Source: Chloroflexota bacterium
GTDB taxonomy: Bacteria > Chloroflexota > Dehalococcoidia > Dehalococcoidales > UBA3254
Assembly (NCBI GenBank): GCA_017860765.1
Contig: JAGDMY010000056.1
Coordinates: 1 to 7,970, forward strand
DNA: 7,970 bases
Direction of reading: 5' to 3'
How positions within the stretch are numbered: the stretch's first letter is position 1; each line of letters begins with the position of its first letter. Both the position numbers and the translations under genes were made by a program. The notes below the pieces were generated by a model that worked only from the letters and a program-made list of their open reading frames with translations, was not told the DNA's origin and made no database searches. Shown here one piece after another: positions 1 through 6,154 of this stretch.

Positions 1-388
1 ACTTGGCCGTCGGTTCCTTGATGACCCATTTCTGAGCATCCTCGCCGTCTCCCAGCCAGAACTCTACTTCGCCGCCAAGGAGTGTATTGTCATGGCAGTT
101 GCTGCCCATGAAGAGGAAGAGTTCATCAAAATCGTTGTGAGAATGCTGCATGCCCTTGCTTCTATTCCTTTCTTCACCCATCCAGTAGCTGGGGGTATCG
201 CCAGGATTTCCCACGCCGGTCCCCGGGGCATAAGCATAGAAGGTCTCTACCCACAGGGGTGCTCCGTCAACGACTTTCGCATCAAATAGCAGAGAAAAGT
301 CTGCCATCTTGCCGCGAAAATAGGGACGTACATTTTCCGTCCAAAGTCTTAAGGGTCGCACTAAATCGCCATATTTTGCCTTTGCCAT
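1..388 (-). CDS. Cupin-family protein, 3'-truncated by window edge (paralog of the bicupin at 581-1687)
   Basis: The visible 129 residues are the N-terminal part of an uncharacterised cupin protein; the C-terminus lies beyond base 1. The start ATG at 388-386 is preceded, 8 nt away, by a strong Shine-Dalgarno AAGGAGGAG (397-405). Cupin motif 1 is visible: H82-x-H84-x4-E89-x5-G95, within QHSHNDFDELF. It follows a conserved FYAYAPGTGVG stretch (residues 50-60) and precedes LGGEVEFWLG (104-113). Cupin motif 2 (PxGxxH) would fall outside the window. The protein is closely similar to the first 130 residues of the neighbour at 581-1687, including nearly the same MAK..AKY.DLV.PLRLWTE opening, so the two are tandem paralogs. 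The catalytic role is unknown; HxH plus Glu suggests a bound divalent metal. No signal peptide is seen, so it is probably cytoplasmic. The gene has its own promoter (423-451). Confidence 0.85.
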   Translation of the reverse strand, partial: MAKAKYGDLVRPLRLWTENVRPYFRGKMADFSLLFDAKVVDGAPLWVETFYAYAPGTGVGNPGDTPSYWMGEERNRSKGMQHSHNDFDELFLFMGSNCHDNTLLGGEVEFWLGDGEDAQKWVIKEPTAK

Positions 389-422
389 TGGTTGATCTCC
401 TCCTTATTAATATTAGATTTAT

Positions 423-451
423 ATAGTATACCACAGTCAAATGACTGTCAA
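423..451 (-). promoter_or_regulatory. Promoter for the truncated cupin gene, overlapped by a perfect palindrome
   Basis: On the minus strand a perfect -35 TTGACA (446-451) is followed by TATACT (425-430, spacer 15) or, in better register, TACTAT (423-428, spacer 17). The predicted transcript starts about 25-30 bases before the Shine-Dalgarno of the gene that begins at 388. The perfect inverted repeat described at 433-448 overlaps the -35 box. The TTGACA...GGTATACTAT arrangement recurs upstream of the bicupin (1723-1751). Confidence 0.7.
433..448. repeat. Perfect inverted repeat ACAGTCA-AA-TGACTGT, candidate operator
   Basis: Seven-base arms at 433-439 and 442-448 are exact reverse complements separated by AA. 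The repeat sits in the promoter spacer and runs into the -35 box of the cupin gene starting at 388, where a dimeric repressor would block polymerase. The loop is too short for a stable RNA hairpin and the element lies upstream of the predicted transcript start, so a DNA-binding site is the more likely role. No regulator gene is visible here. Confidence 0.5.
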
Positions 452-515
452 TCTTGTTTCTATGCCTCGCATCAACCACCTATTGCTTCCAGAACTAAGT
501 CACGAATCATTCATG

Positions 516-552
516 AAAAAGAATTACCCCCCAGGCAACCTGGGGGGTAATT
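516..552 (-). terminator. Rho-independent terminator of the bicupin gene
   Basis: A perfect 14-bp stem (522-535 with 539-552) closes a 3-base loop and contains a CCCCCC/GGGGGG core. Read on the minus strand it is followed by CTTTTTC, a U-tract. It lies about 30 bases past the bicupin stop codon at 581 and separates that transcript from the next cupin gene, which has its own promoter. Confidence 0.92.
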
Positions 553-580
553 ATGGTAGGTTCTTTTTTAGGTTTCCAGA

Positions 581-1687
581 TTAGAACTTGAAGGTCTTGG
601 GTGCTGGAGTAGGTTTGAAAGTATAATCGAAGAATTTGGCATTATCACAGAGAGCGATGACTATCATATAAAATGGCCTGTCCACCCTCTTGTAGTATTG
701 GGGATTATGCGGTACACCCTTAGGGACCCAGACCGATGAAGATTTGGTGATGGAATAAGCTTCATCACCCAGGTAGGTCACCACCTCTCCTCCCAGATTC
801 AGAGTATCATGAGGATCGGTGCCAACGAATAAGAACAGCTCATCGAAGTCCTGCCAGTGTTGCATGCCCTTGCTCATATCTCTTATAGATCCATCTCTTT
901 GCGGCTGGTTTTCCAGGCAGGGCACGCCCACACCCTGTCCGCCGGCATATACCAGGAAGAGCTCTACCCAGCAGGGAGCCCGGTAAACTTTATCATCGAA
1001 CATCAGGTTGGGCACGCAGACTCTGCCGCGCAGCTGCGGTATTAAAATAGTTTGAGATAAGAGCAGTCTATTGACTAATTCAGTATATTTTCCCTTGCTC
1101 GGCTGAGGCTTGCCGACCATATCCATGGAGAAGGCCGGAGGTAGGGGATACTGTGTGGTAGCTCCCGGGTCGGGGTTGGTATACGTCGGAGTTAGAGCCA
1201 CTACGACGCACATTATTGGATGCTTGGGGTCCTTGACTTTAGTTACGACCCAGGGATTATGCGCGACTCCTCTGGGTACCCAGGCGGCCATCGGCTCATC
1301 AAATACCCATTTCTGGGCATCTGCTCCGTGTCCCAGCCAGAACTCCACCTCACCACCCAGTCTGGTGTTATCGGTTGGATCCGTCCCGAAGTACATGAAC
1401 AGCTCATCAAAGTCGCGATGAGAATGCTGTCCGCCCTTGGATACGTTGCCCGGGGTCCTTTGCTTACCTTCCCAGAGAGATGGCAGCTCACCCGGTAGCC
1501 CTACTCCCGTTCCAGGAGCATAAGCATAGAAGGTCTCAGTCCAGATCGTAGTCTTGGGTTGGACTTTCTGATCATGGAGCAAAGAAAAGTCGGCCATTTT
1601 ACCGCGATAAGAGGGTCGGACCAGTTCAGTCCAAAGCCTTAAGGGTTGCACTAAATCAGCATACTTAGCCTTGGTAGCTTTTGCCAT
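581..1687 (-). CDS. Bicupin protein of unknown function (two cupin domains)
   Basis: This encodes 368 residues formed by two related cupin halves. N-terminal half (about 12-165): FYAYAPGTGVG (53-63), motif 1 H88-x-H90-x4-E95-x5-G101, LGGEVEFWLG (110-119), motif 2 P138-R-G140-x2-H143, so a complete 3-His/1-Glu metal site. C-terminal half (about 200-348): the same order of blocks, but motif 1 reads H277-W-Q279-x3-E283 with one residue fewer, so one histidine ligand is lost; motif 2 P322-K-G324-x2-H327 is kept. No signal peptide or membrane segment is visible. The chosen ATG at 1687 has AAGGAAGGAG (1696-1705) 8 nt upstream. A longer in-frame start at 1723 would fall inside the -10 box. The gene is divergent from the AOR gene and tandem with a paralog at 1-388. 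Cupin folds cover dioxygenases, isomerases, decarboxylases and binding proteins; the substrate cannot be told. Confidence 0.88.
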   Translation of the reverse strand: MAKATKAKYADLVQPLRLWTELVRPSYRGKMADFSLLHDQKVQPKTTIWTETFYAYAPGTGVGLPGELPSLWEGKQRTPGNVSKGGQHSHRDFDELFMYFGTDPTDNTRLGGEVEFWLGHGADAQKWVFDEPMAAWVPRGVAHNPWVVTKVKDPKHPIMCVVVALTPTYTNPDPGATTQYPLPPAFSMDMVGKPQPSKGKYTELVNRLLLSQTILIPQLRGRVCVPNLMFDDKVYRAPCWVELFLVYAGGQGVGVPCLENQPQRDGSIRDMSKGMQHWQDFDELFLFVGTDPHDTLNLGGEVVTYLGDEAYSITKSSSVWVPKGVPHNPQYYKRVDRPFYMIVIALCDNAKFFDYTFKPTPAPKTFKF

Positions 1688-1722
1688 AGAGTTATCTCCT
1701 TCCTTTATTATTTTTAAATTCA

Positions 1723-1751
1723 ATAGTATACCCCTCCCTGTTGGGTGTCAA
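1723..1751 (-). promoter_or_regulatory. Promoter of the bicupin gene
   Basis: On the minus strand TTGACA (1746-1751) is followed by TATACT (1725-1730, spacer 15) or TACTAT (1723-1728, spacer 17). The layout and the GGTATACTAT core match the promoter of the paralog at 423-451. Its -35 box touches the -35 box of the rightward AOR promoter. Confidence 0.68.
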
Positions 1752-1769
1752 GAAAAATTAATGTATAAT
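1741..1769 (+). promoter_or_regulatory. Promoter of the AOR gene
   Basis: TTGGGT (1741-1746, 3 of 6 matches to TTGACA) is separated by 17 bases from a perfect TATAAT (1764-1769). Transcription would start near 1776, leaving a leader of about 80 bases. The weak -35 with a perfect -10 suggests possible activator dependence. It overlaps the opposing bicupin promoter by one base at 1746. Confidence 0.6.
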
Positions 1770-1843
1770 GATTCAATGCTGTCAGCGTCGATCAGCTGGT
1801 TTTCTAACTTTCAATAGCGAAATATTTTTAAATAATCTGAATA

Positions 1844-1857
1844 AAGGAAGGGGAGAG
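1844..1857 (+). promoter_or_regulatory. Ribosome binding site that fixes the AOR start
   Basis: The purine-rich run AAGGAAGGGGAGAG directly precedes ATG 1858, with AGGAAGG (1845-1851) 6 nt from the start. It favours this ATG over the in-frame ATG at 1768, which lies inside the -10 box (1764-1769) and would not be transcribed from the predicted promoter. Confidence 0.8.
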
Positions 1858-3729
1858 ATGGCTAACGGATACAACGGTAAAATATTGAGGGTGAATCTCA
1901 CACAGGGCACCACTGCTGTGGAACAGCTTGAGGAATCTTTCTGCCGCAAGTACCTGGGAGGCGCCGGCTTTATCACCTACTATCTGATGAAGGAGCTCAA
2001 ACCAGGAGTTGAACCCTTGAGCCCGGAGAATAAGCTCATCTTTATGGCTGGTCCCCTGACCGGACTGCCCTTTTCAGGCAGCGGCCGCAACTGCGTGGGT
2101 TGCAAATCACCTTTGACGGGCGGCTATGCCAAGTCGGAAGTAGGCGGCTTCTGGGGGGCTGAGATGCGACGGGCCGGATTTGACGGCATTATCGTGGAAG
2201 GCAAGGCCGCCAGGCCGGTCTACCTGTGGATTCGGGATGGCGAAGTCCAGATTAAAGACGCCAGTCACTTGTGGGGCAAAAAGACTGCCGATACCCAGGA
2301 AACAATTCGGACAGAACTTGGTGATAAGTTAATTCGCCTGGCCTTGATTGGTCCGGCGGGTGAAAACCTGGTCCGTTTTTCCTCGGTGATCAACGACCTC
2401 AAGGAGGCGGCTGGCCGGGGTGGTACTGGAGCGGTGATGGGATCCAAGAACCTGAAGGCTATCGCCGTCAGAGGTACCAAAACACCCGAGGTAGCTAACA
2501 AAGATATCATGGTGGAGTACCGACAGTGGTTAACCGATAACCCGAAGCCGTGGCAGGGCTTCCACGATTTTGGGACTGGAGCTGGTCCCATGATGCTTGC
2601 CAGTATACCCACAGGTAATATTCCGATTCATAATTTCCGTGACGGCGACTTCCCTACATTAGATAAGACAACCGCTACCGTTATCAAGGATACGATCAGG
2701 ATCGGCATGGAAGGCTGCTATGCTTGTATTGTGCGCTGTAAGAAAGTGGTGAAGGTCGATGAACCCGGTCTCACCGTAGACCCCGCTTACGGGGGGCCCG
2801 AATATGAAACACTGGCAGCGTTTGGTTCCTGCTGCGGCATTGACGACCTGAAAGCAATTTGCAAAGGTAATGAGCTTTGCAATGCCTATGCTCTGGATAC
2901 TATATCCACCGGTGTTACCATCTCTTTTGCCATGGAGTGTTATGAGAAAGGGCTGCTGACTAAACAGGATACCGGCGGTATCGACCTGAAATTCGGCAAT
3001 GCCTCTGCTATGATAGAGGCCATTGAACTGATTGCCCATCGAAAGGGCATCGGCGATATCCTGGCTGATGGTTCCAGGCTGGCTGCCAGGAAGATCGGCC
3101 GGGGAGCCGAGGCGCTGGCGATGCAGGTCAAGGGTTTGGAAGTACCGATGCACGATCCGCGCGCTAAGGCTGCTCTCGGCCTGGGATACGCCGTCAACCC
3201 GCAGGGTGCCGATCATTGCGCCAACCTCCATGACCCCATAGTCAGCTCAATGGGCCCGGATCTGGCTAATCTGCATCCGCTGGGCATCCACGATCCTATT
3301 CCCGCTGATGATCTCAGCCCTCGCAAGGTAACTGTGTTCCACTATTTTCATTCTTTTCGTATTCTTCAGGATTGTGGAGTGGTCTGCATGTTTGTTCCCA
3401 GCAACCTGGAACGCCTGACGAATATGGTTAAAGGTATCACCGGTTGGGATACGGGCATGGTTGAACTTCTGCGTATTGCAGACCGGACCCTGACTCTGGC
3501 CAGGATGTTCAACCTTCGCGAAGGGATTGATTCCACCGGAGATAAGTTGCCCGACCGGTTCTTCCAGCCGCACTTGGGCGGACCCTCGGCCAATAATAAG
3601 CTCTATGAGCGTAACAAACTTGAAAAGGCCAGGAGTTATTACTACAGCCTGATGGGCTGGGATGCCAGGGGCGTGCCTACTCCGGAGACGTTAGAGGCAC
3701 TGGGCATAGACTGGGCGGCCAGTCCCTAA
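1858..3729 (+). CDS. aor: Aldehyde:ferredoxin oxidoreductase family tungstoenzyme
   Basis: Family role: oxidation of aldehydes to carboxylic acids (or the reverse) with ferredoxin, using a tungsten-bispyranopterin cofactor and one [4Fe-4S] cluster, in the cytoplasm of anaerobes. The 623 residues match the usual 600-650 length. The N-terminal AOR domain (about 5-215) opens with YNGKILRVNLT and has SGRNCVGCKSPLTGG (R77 region) and GRGGTGAVMGSKNLKAIAVRG, typical pterin-binding blocks. Cluster ligands are C287-x2-C290-x3-C294, with the fourth in D505-x4-C510. P314-E315-Y316-E317 and GADH with H453 resemble the acidic and histidine residues near the metal in archaeal AOR. Extra cysteines (79, 82, 325, 326, 506) are notable. 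The gene stands alone, divergent from the bicupin, with no ferredoxin-like or BamC-type partner beside it. The family also includes formaldehyde and glyceraldehyde-3-phosphate enzymes and the BamB subunit of benzoyl-CoA reductase; the substrate is not resolved, the family is certain. Confidence 0.95.
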   Translation: MANGYNGKILRVNLTQGTTAVEQLEESFCRKYLGGAGFITYYLMKELKPGVEPLSPENKLIFMAGPLTGLPFSGSGRNCVGCKSPLTGGYAKSEVGGFWGAEMRRAGFDGIIVEGKAARPVYLWIRDGEVQIKDASHLWGKKTADTQETIRTELGDKLIRLALIGPAGENLVRFSSVINDLKEAAGRGGTGAVMGSKNLKAIAVRGTKTPEVANKDIMVEYRQWLTDNPKPWQGFHDFGTGAGPMMLASIPTGNIPIHNFRDGDFPTLDKTTATVIKDTIRIGMEGCYACIVRCKKVVKVDEPGLTVDPAYGGPEYETLAAFGSCCGIDDLKAICKGNELCNAYALDTISTGVTISFAMECYEKGLLTKQDTGGIDLKFGNASAMIEAIELIAHRKGIGDILADGSRLAARKIGRGAEALAMQVKGLEVPMHDPRAKAALGLGYAVNPQGADHCANLHDPIVSSMGPDLANLHPLGIHDPIPADDLSPRKVTVFHYFHSFRILQDCGVVCMFVPSNLERLTNMVKGITGWDTGMVELLRIADRTLTLARMFNLREGIDSTGDKLPDRFFQPHLGGPSANNKLYERNKLEKARSYYYSLMGWDARGVPTPETLEALGIDWAASP

Positions 3730-3781
3730 AAATCTACTAATGTATGACGCAAATCGATAAATGCAACGAAGGGAAACTCAT

Positions 3782-3810
3782 TTGACAGCCAGACGGTTTC
3801 GAGATATTAT
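3782..3810 (+). promoter_or_regulatory. Upstream promoter-like site ahead of the liv operon
   Basis: TTGACA (3782-3787) and TATTAT (3805-3810, one mismatch to TATAAT) are separated by 17 bases. It lies about 100 bases upstream of a second promoter in the same direction. The inverted repeat 3787-3829 overlaps it and could act as an operator. Confidence 0.5.
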
Positions 3811-3829
3811 TTAGTATATCCTTCTGGCT
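3787..3829. repeat. Imperfect inverted repeat AGCCAGA...TCTGGCT
   Basis: Seven-base arms (3787-3793 and 3823-3829) pair perfectly. After one mismatch, GG (3795-3796) can pair with CC (3820-3821); alternatively an inner GATAT/ATATC stem forms. It lies about 58 bases past the AOR stop but has no following U-run (TAATTATCC), so it is at best a weak terminator or an mRNA 3'-end stabiliser. It also overlaps the promoter-like site at 3782-3810. Confidence 0.45.
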
Positions 3830-3885
3830 AATTATCCACGTTGATCGCTGTTCTAAATATGTGTCAAATCTGATTACTGAAGGTC

Positions 3886-3913
3886 TTGACAGGGGGGTGT
3901 TGTGAAGTATATT
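3886..3913 (+). promoter_or_regulatory. Main predicted promoter of the livHMGF operon
   Basis: A perfect TTGACA (3886-3891) is followed after 16 bases by TATATT (3908-3913), or after 18 bases by TATTAT (3910-3915). The spacer starts with six consecutive G. Transcription would begin near 3920 and leave a leader of about 210 bases before the livH start at 4133, unusually long for a housekeeping importer. Confidence 0.6.
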
Positions 3914-4072
3914 ATATGACGATATAAATGGTGACAGCAATCACAGTATCTTAACCAACTGCGAACTTACATTCTCGGGAGAAGGCCATAAAAAAACGGA
4001 CTATAACCTGAACCGGGCAACAATAAAGGCCCTTTCACACCCATCGATATCCAAACAGTAAAAAAGTCAATT

Positions 4073-4096
4073 AGTATGCTCCGATGTACGCATACT
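4073..4096 (+). other. Leader hairpin upstream of livH
   Basis: AGTATGC (4073-4079) and GCATACT (4090-4096) are exact reverse complements around a 10-base loop, 17 bases before the GGGGAGG ribosome binding site. It could be an RNA hairpin influencing translation or a DNA operator. No U-tract follows, so it is not a terminator. Confidence 0.4.
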
Positions 4097-4132
4097 GTAG
4101 AGCGGAATATATAGGGGAGGTATATATTTAAC

Positions 4133-5020
4133 ATGACTGGAAGCTTGTTCGGGCAGTTGATATTCGACGGTCTAGCGATAGGGCTGGTGTTCGTCATCCT
4201 TAGCTGCGGGATGATTACCATTACCAGCATTATCAAAATGCTGTTTCTGGCTTTTGGCGCTTTCTATACCATCGGTGCTTACGGCACCTGGTACGCCATG
4301 GAATACTTGCACGTCCACTACTGGATCGGCCTTTTGATCGGAGTAGTCATCGCTGTGGTAATCGGACTCTTATCTTACATTCTCATATTCGGACAGCTGA
4401 AAAAGAAACTTGGTACCCGGGCCTTTATGTCCACCCTCATCGGTTCGGTTGGTTTGCAGATTTTGCTTACCCAGGGAGGGGTGTTGGTCTATGGGAATAT
4501 GTCCCGCAGCATCCCCAATGTACTACCCGGTGTCTTCCACCCCTTCGGTATGAATATTACCATCGCCAAGCTGATGCTTATCGGCATTAGTGTAGCTGCC
4601 GCCTTAATCCTCTTCTGGGTCTATCAGAAAACCGCCATCGGCCGTTCCATGAGAGCTGTTTCATACATACCTGACGCAGCAGCTCTGCAGGGCATAAACA
4701 CAAACCGCGTTTTCTTGACAGCCATGGGCATCGCCACCGCTCTAGCCGGACTTGCCGGAGCCATTCTGGCCCCCAACTACGGTATGGATCCTCTGATGGG
4801 CTCCAACGTCATCTGGACGGTAATGTTAATCAACCAGCTGGGTGGTATGGGAAGCCTGCTGGGTGCTGTCTTCGCCGGAATCATCGTCGGCCAGGCTCTG
4901 AGCTGGGGCATGTTCTTTATGGGTAGCCTGATACAGCTGGTTATCTTCGTCTCCATCATGATCGTGGTGTATTTCAGACCCTTCGGCCTGATGGGCAGAG
5001 ACATCGAGCTGGGATTGTAG
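4133..5020 (+). CDS. livH: Branched-chain amino acid-type ABC transporter permease LivH
   Basis: This is one of the two inner-membrane permeases of a HAAT-family importer. The 295 residues are strongly hydrophobic with about eight membrane segments (for example 10-30, 66-86, 146-164, 193-213, 242-260, 265-281). The cytoplasmic coupling loop GRSMRAVSYIPDAAALQGIN (170-189) matches the family pattern GRAMRA...AA..GIN that contacts the ATPase. The ending YFRPFGLMGR is typical. The ATG at 4133 follows GGGGAGG (4114-4120) with a rather long 12-nt gap. It is the first gene of a four-gene operon, 27 bases before livM. HAAT importers carry Leu/Ile/Val, but relatives carry urea, amides or aromatic acids, so the substrate is open. 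Confidence 0.93.
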   Translation: MTGSLFGQLIFDGLAIGLVFVILSCGMITITSIIKMLFLAFGAFYTIGAYGTWYAMEYLHVHYWIGLLIGVVIAVVIGLLSYILIFGQLKKKLGTRAFMSTLIGSVGLQILLTQGGVLVYGNMSRSIPNVLPGVFHPFGMNITIAKLMLIGISVAAALILFWVYQKTAIGRSMRAVSYIPDAAALQGINTNRVFLTAMGIATALAGLAGAILAPNYGMDPLMGSNVIWTVMLINQLGGMGSLLGAVFAGIIVGQALSWGMFFMGSLIQLVIFVSIMIVVYFRPFGLMGRDIELGL

Positions 5021-5047
5021 AATGAGTTGGATTTGGGAGTAGAGAAA

Positions 5048-6106
5048 ATGAGCATAGATACTCAAGCGAGCGTAGCCCCACAGAGGAATATCAGTCGGTT
5101 CACCAAACCGATATTTATGGCTGCGATATTAGCCATATGGTGCTTGATACCCCTCTTTGTCGGCGGTTCTCAATACATGCTTGACCTTTTCATAATCATG
5201 ATCATCAACGCCGTGCTGGCCATGGGCTTCATCCTGGTCTTCAGGACCGGATTGGTTTTCCTGGCTGTCATGACCTTCTACGGTATCGGGGCTTATGCAG
5301 GCATCGTGTTTACTTTGAAGGTTGGCATGAGCTTCTGGATAGCCCTTCCTCTTTCGGCCATTACGACGGCGCTTATCGCCTTTCTTCTCAGTCCGTTCCT
5401 CCTGGGTAGAACTACCAGCCCCCTGCAATTTATTGTCATCAGTTCTATCCTGGGCATGATGTTCGCCCTGGCCGTCGGAAACACCAAATGGCTGGGAGGC
5501 TACAGTGGTGTCCAGGGCATACCTGATCCTCCTCCACTTTTCGGCATCGATTTTTCTTACGGCAAGATCCAGTGGTTCTACCTCGAAGTAGTAATGCTGG
5601 TGGTCGTAATAGCTTTGCTTCTGGGTTTCTACAATTCGTCTGTTGGCCGCGCCTGGAGGTCCATCGGCCTGGGTCCCCGGCTGGCGGAATCAATAGGGGT
5701 CAATATTTATAGATACCGCGTAGTCGCGTTCGTTCTTTGTACTTTTATTGTCGGGTTGTTTGGCTGCTTTTACGCCCATTATATCGGATATATCTCTCCC
5801 GACGGTTTCAACATGTGGCAAAACACGTATTTACAACTTTACGCCATCCTGGGCGGTCTCGGCTTCCCGATTTGGGGACCCATAGTCGGGGCGGGTATCA
5901 TGGTCTTCGTCCCCGAATACCTGCGCCCGATCCGCCAATACGCCCAGCTTTTCACAGCTCTTATATTGATTCTGTTGATACTTTATATGCCTTCGGGCAT
6001 TCTGGGTATCAAGGATGCCAAATGGGTTAGGAACATATCCAGATCAATTCAAAACGCTATCTTTAGACCCAAGGCAGTCAAAGCCAATCAAACGAGTGGC
6101 AGCTAA
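5048..6106 (+). CDS. livM: Branched-chain amino acid-type ABC transporter permease LivM
   Basis: This is the second permease, pairing with LivH to form the membrane channel. Of 352 residues, about 1-20 are a polar cytoplasmic N-terminus, then many hydrophobic segments between 21 and 318. The coupling loop GRAWRSIGLGPRLAESIGVN (200-219) and the C-terminal blocks FYAHYIGYISPDGF (241-254), ILGGLGFPIWGPIVGA (267-282), VPEYLR (288-293) and MPSGILGI (314-321) are classic LivM. ATG 5048 is chosen because GGGAG (5035-5039) lies 8 nt upstream. An in-frame TTG at 5027 would add seven residues but lacks a ribosome binding site. A polar lysine- and arginine-containing tail (322-352) follows the last membrane segment. 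The next gene begins 48 bases later. Confidence 0.93.
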   Translation: MSIDTQASVAPQRNISRFTKPIFMAAILAIWCLIPLFVGGSQYMLDLFIIMIINAVLAMGFILVFRTGLVFLAVMTFYGIGAYAGIVFTLKVGMSFWIALPLSAITTALIAFLLSPFLLGRTTSPLQFIVISSILGMMFALAVGNTKWLGGYSGVQGIPDPPPLFGIDFSYGKIQWFYLEVVMLVVVIALLLGFYNSSVGRAWRSIGLGPRLAESIGVNIYRYRVVAFVLCTFIVGLFGCFYAHYIGYISPDGFNMWQNTYLQLYAILGGLGFPIWGPIVGAGIMVFVPEYLRPIRQYAQLFTALILILLILYMPSGILGIKDAKWVRNISRSIQNAIFRPKAVKANQTSGS

Positions 6107-6154
6107 AAAGGATATGATAACGGAGTTGTTAAATAGGATAAAGGTGGAAGAGTT

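Larger units (their letters stand above)
3730..4132. other. Intergenic region between AOR and the liv operon, no gene
   Basis: These 403 AT-rich bases hold no convincing coding sequence. They contain an imperfect inverted repeat (3787-3829), two tandem promoter-like sites (3782-3810 and 3886-3913), a leader of roughly 210 bases and a hairpin (4073-4096) shortly before the livH ribosome binding site GGGGAGG (4114-4120). No clear U-tract terminator for the AOR transcript is seen. Confidence 0.7.

Noticed and set aside
92..289. A plus-strand open frame of 65 codons at the left edge.
   Set aside because: It is antisense to the cupin gene, whose minus-strand translation shows conserved cupin motifs.
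1688..1723. A start for the bicupin 12 codons further upstream (ATG at 1723, minus strand).
   Set aside because: That codon lies within or at the edge of the predicted -10 box and has no ribosome binding site. ATG 1687 has an excellent one and aligns with the start of the paralog.
1768..1857. A 30-residue N-terminal extension of the AOR (ATG at 1768).
   Set aside because: The ATG sits inside the TATAAT box (1764-1769) and has no Shine-Dalgarno. The family homology begins at MANGYNGKILRVNLT from ATG 1858.
2659..3231. A 190-codon open frame on the minus strand inside the AOR gene.
   Set aside because: It is fully antisense to a well-conserved enzyme, shows no recognisable domain and no ribosome binding site context. 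The same applies to open frames opposite or within the cupin and liv genes (for example 1110-1421 plus, 6410-6868 minus, 7129-7653 minus).
3787..3829. Inverted repeat considered as the AOR terminator.
   Set aside because: The stem is imperfect, the loop is long and no U-tract follows. It is kept only as an inverted repeat.
3928..3954. Eight-codon open frame MVTAITVS in the livH leader, tempting as a Val/Ile/Thr attenuation peptide.
   Set aside because: It has no Shine-Dalgarno, lies only about 8 bases after the predicted transcript start, and no terminator hairpin with a U-run follows before livH.
5027..5047. TTG start at 5027 for LivM.
   Set aside because: There is no ribosome binding site before it. 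ATG 5048 has GGGAG 8 nt upstream.
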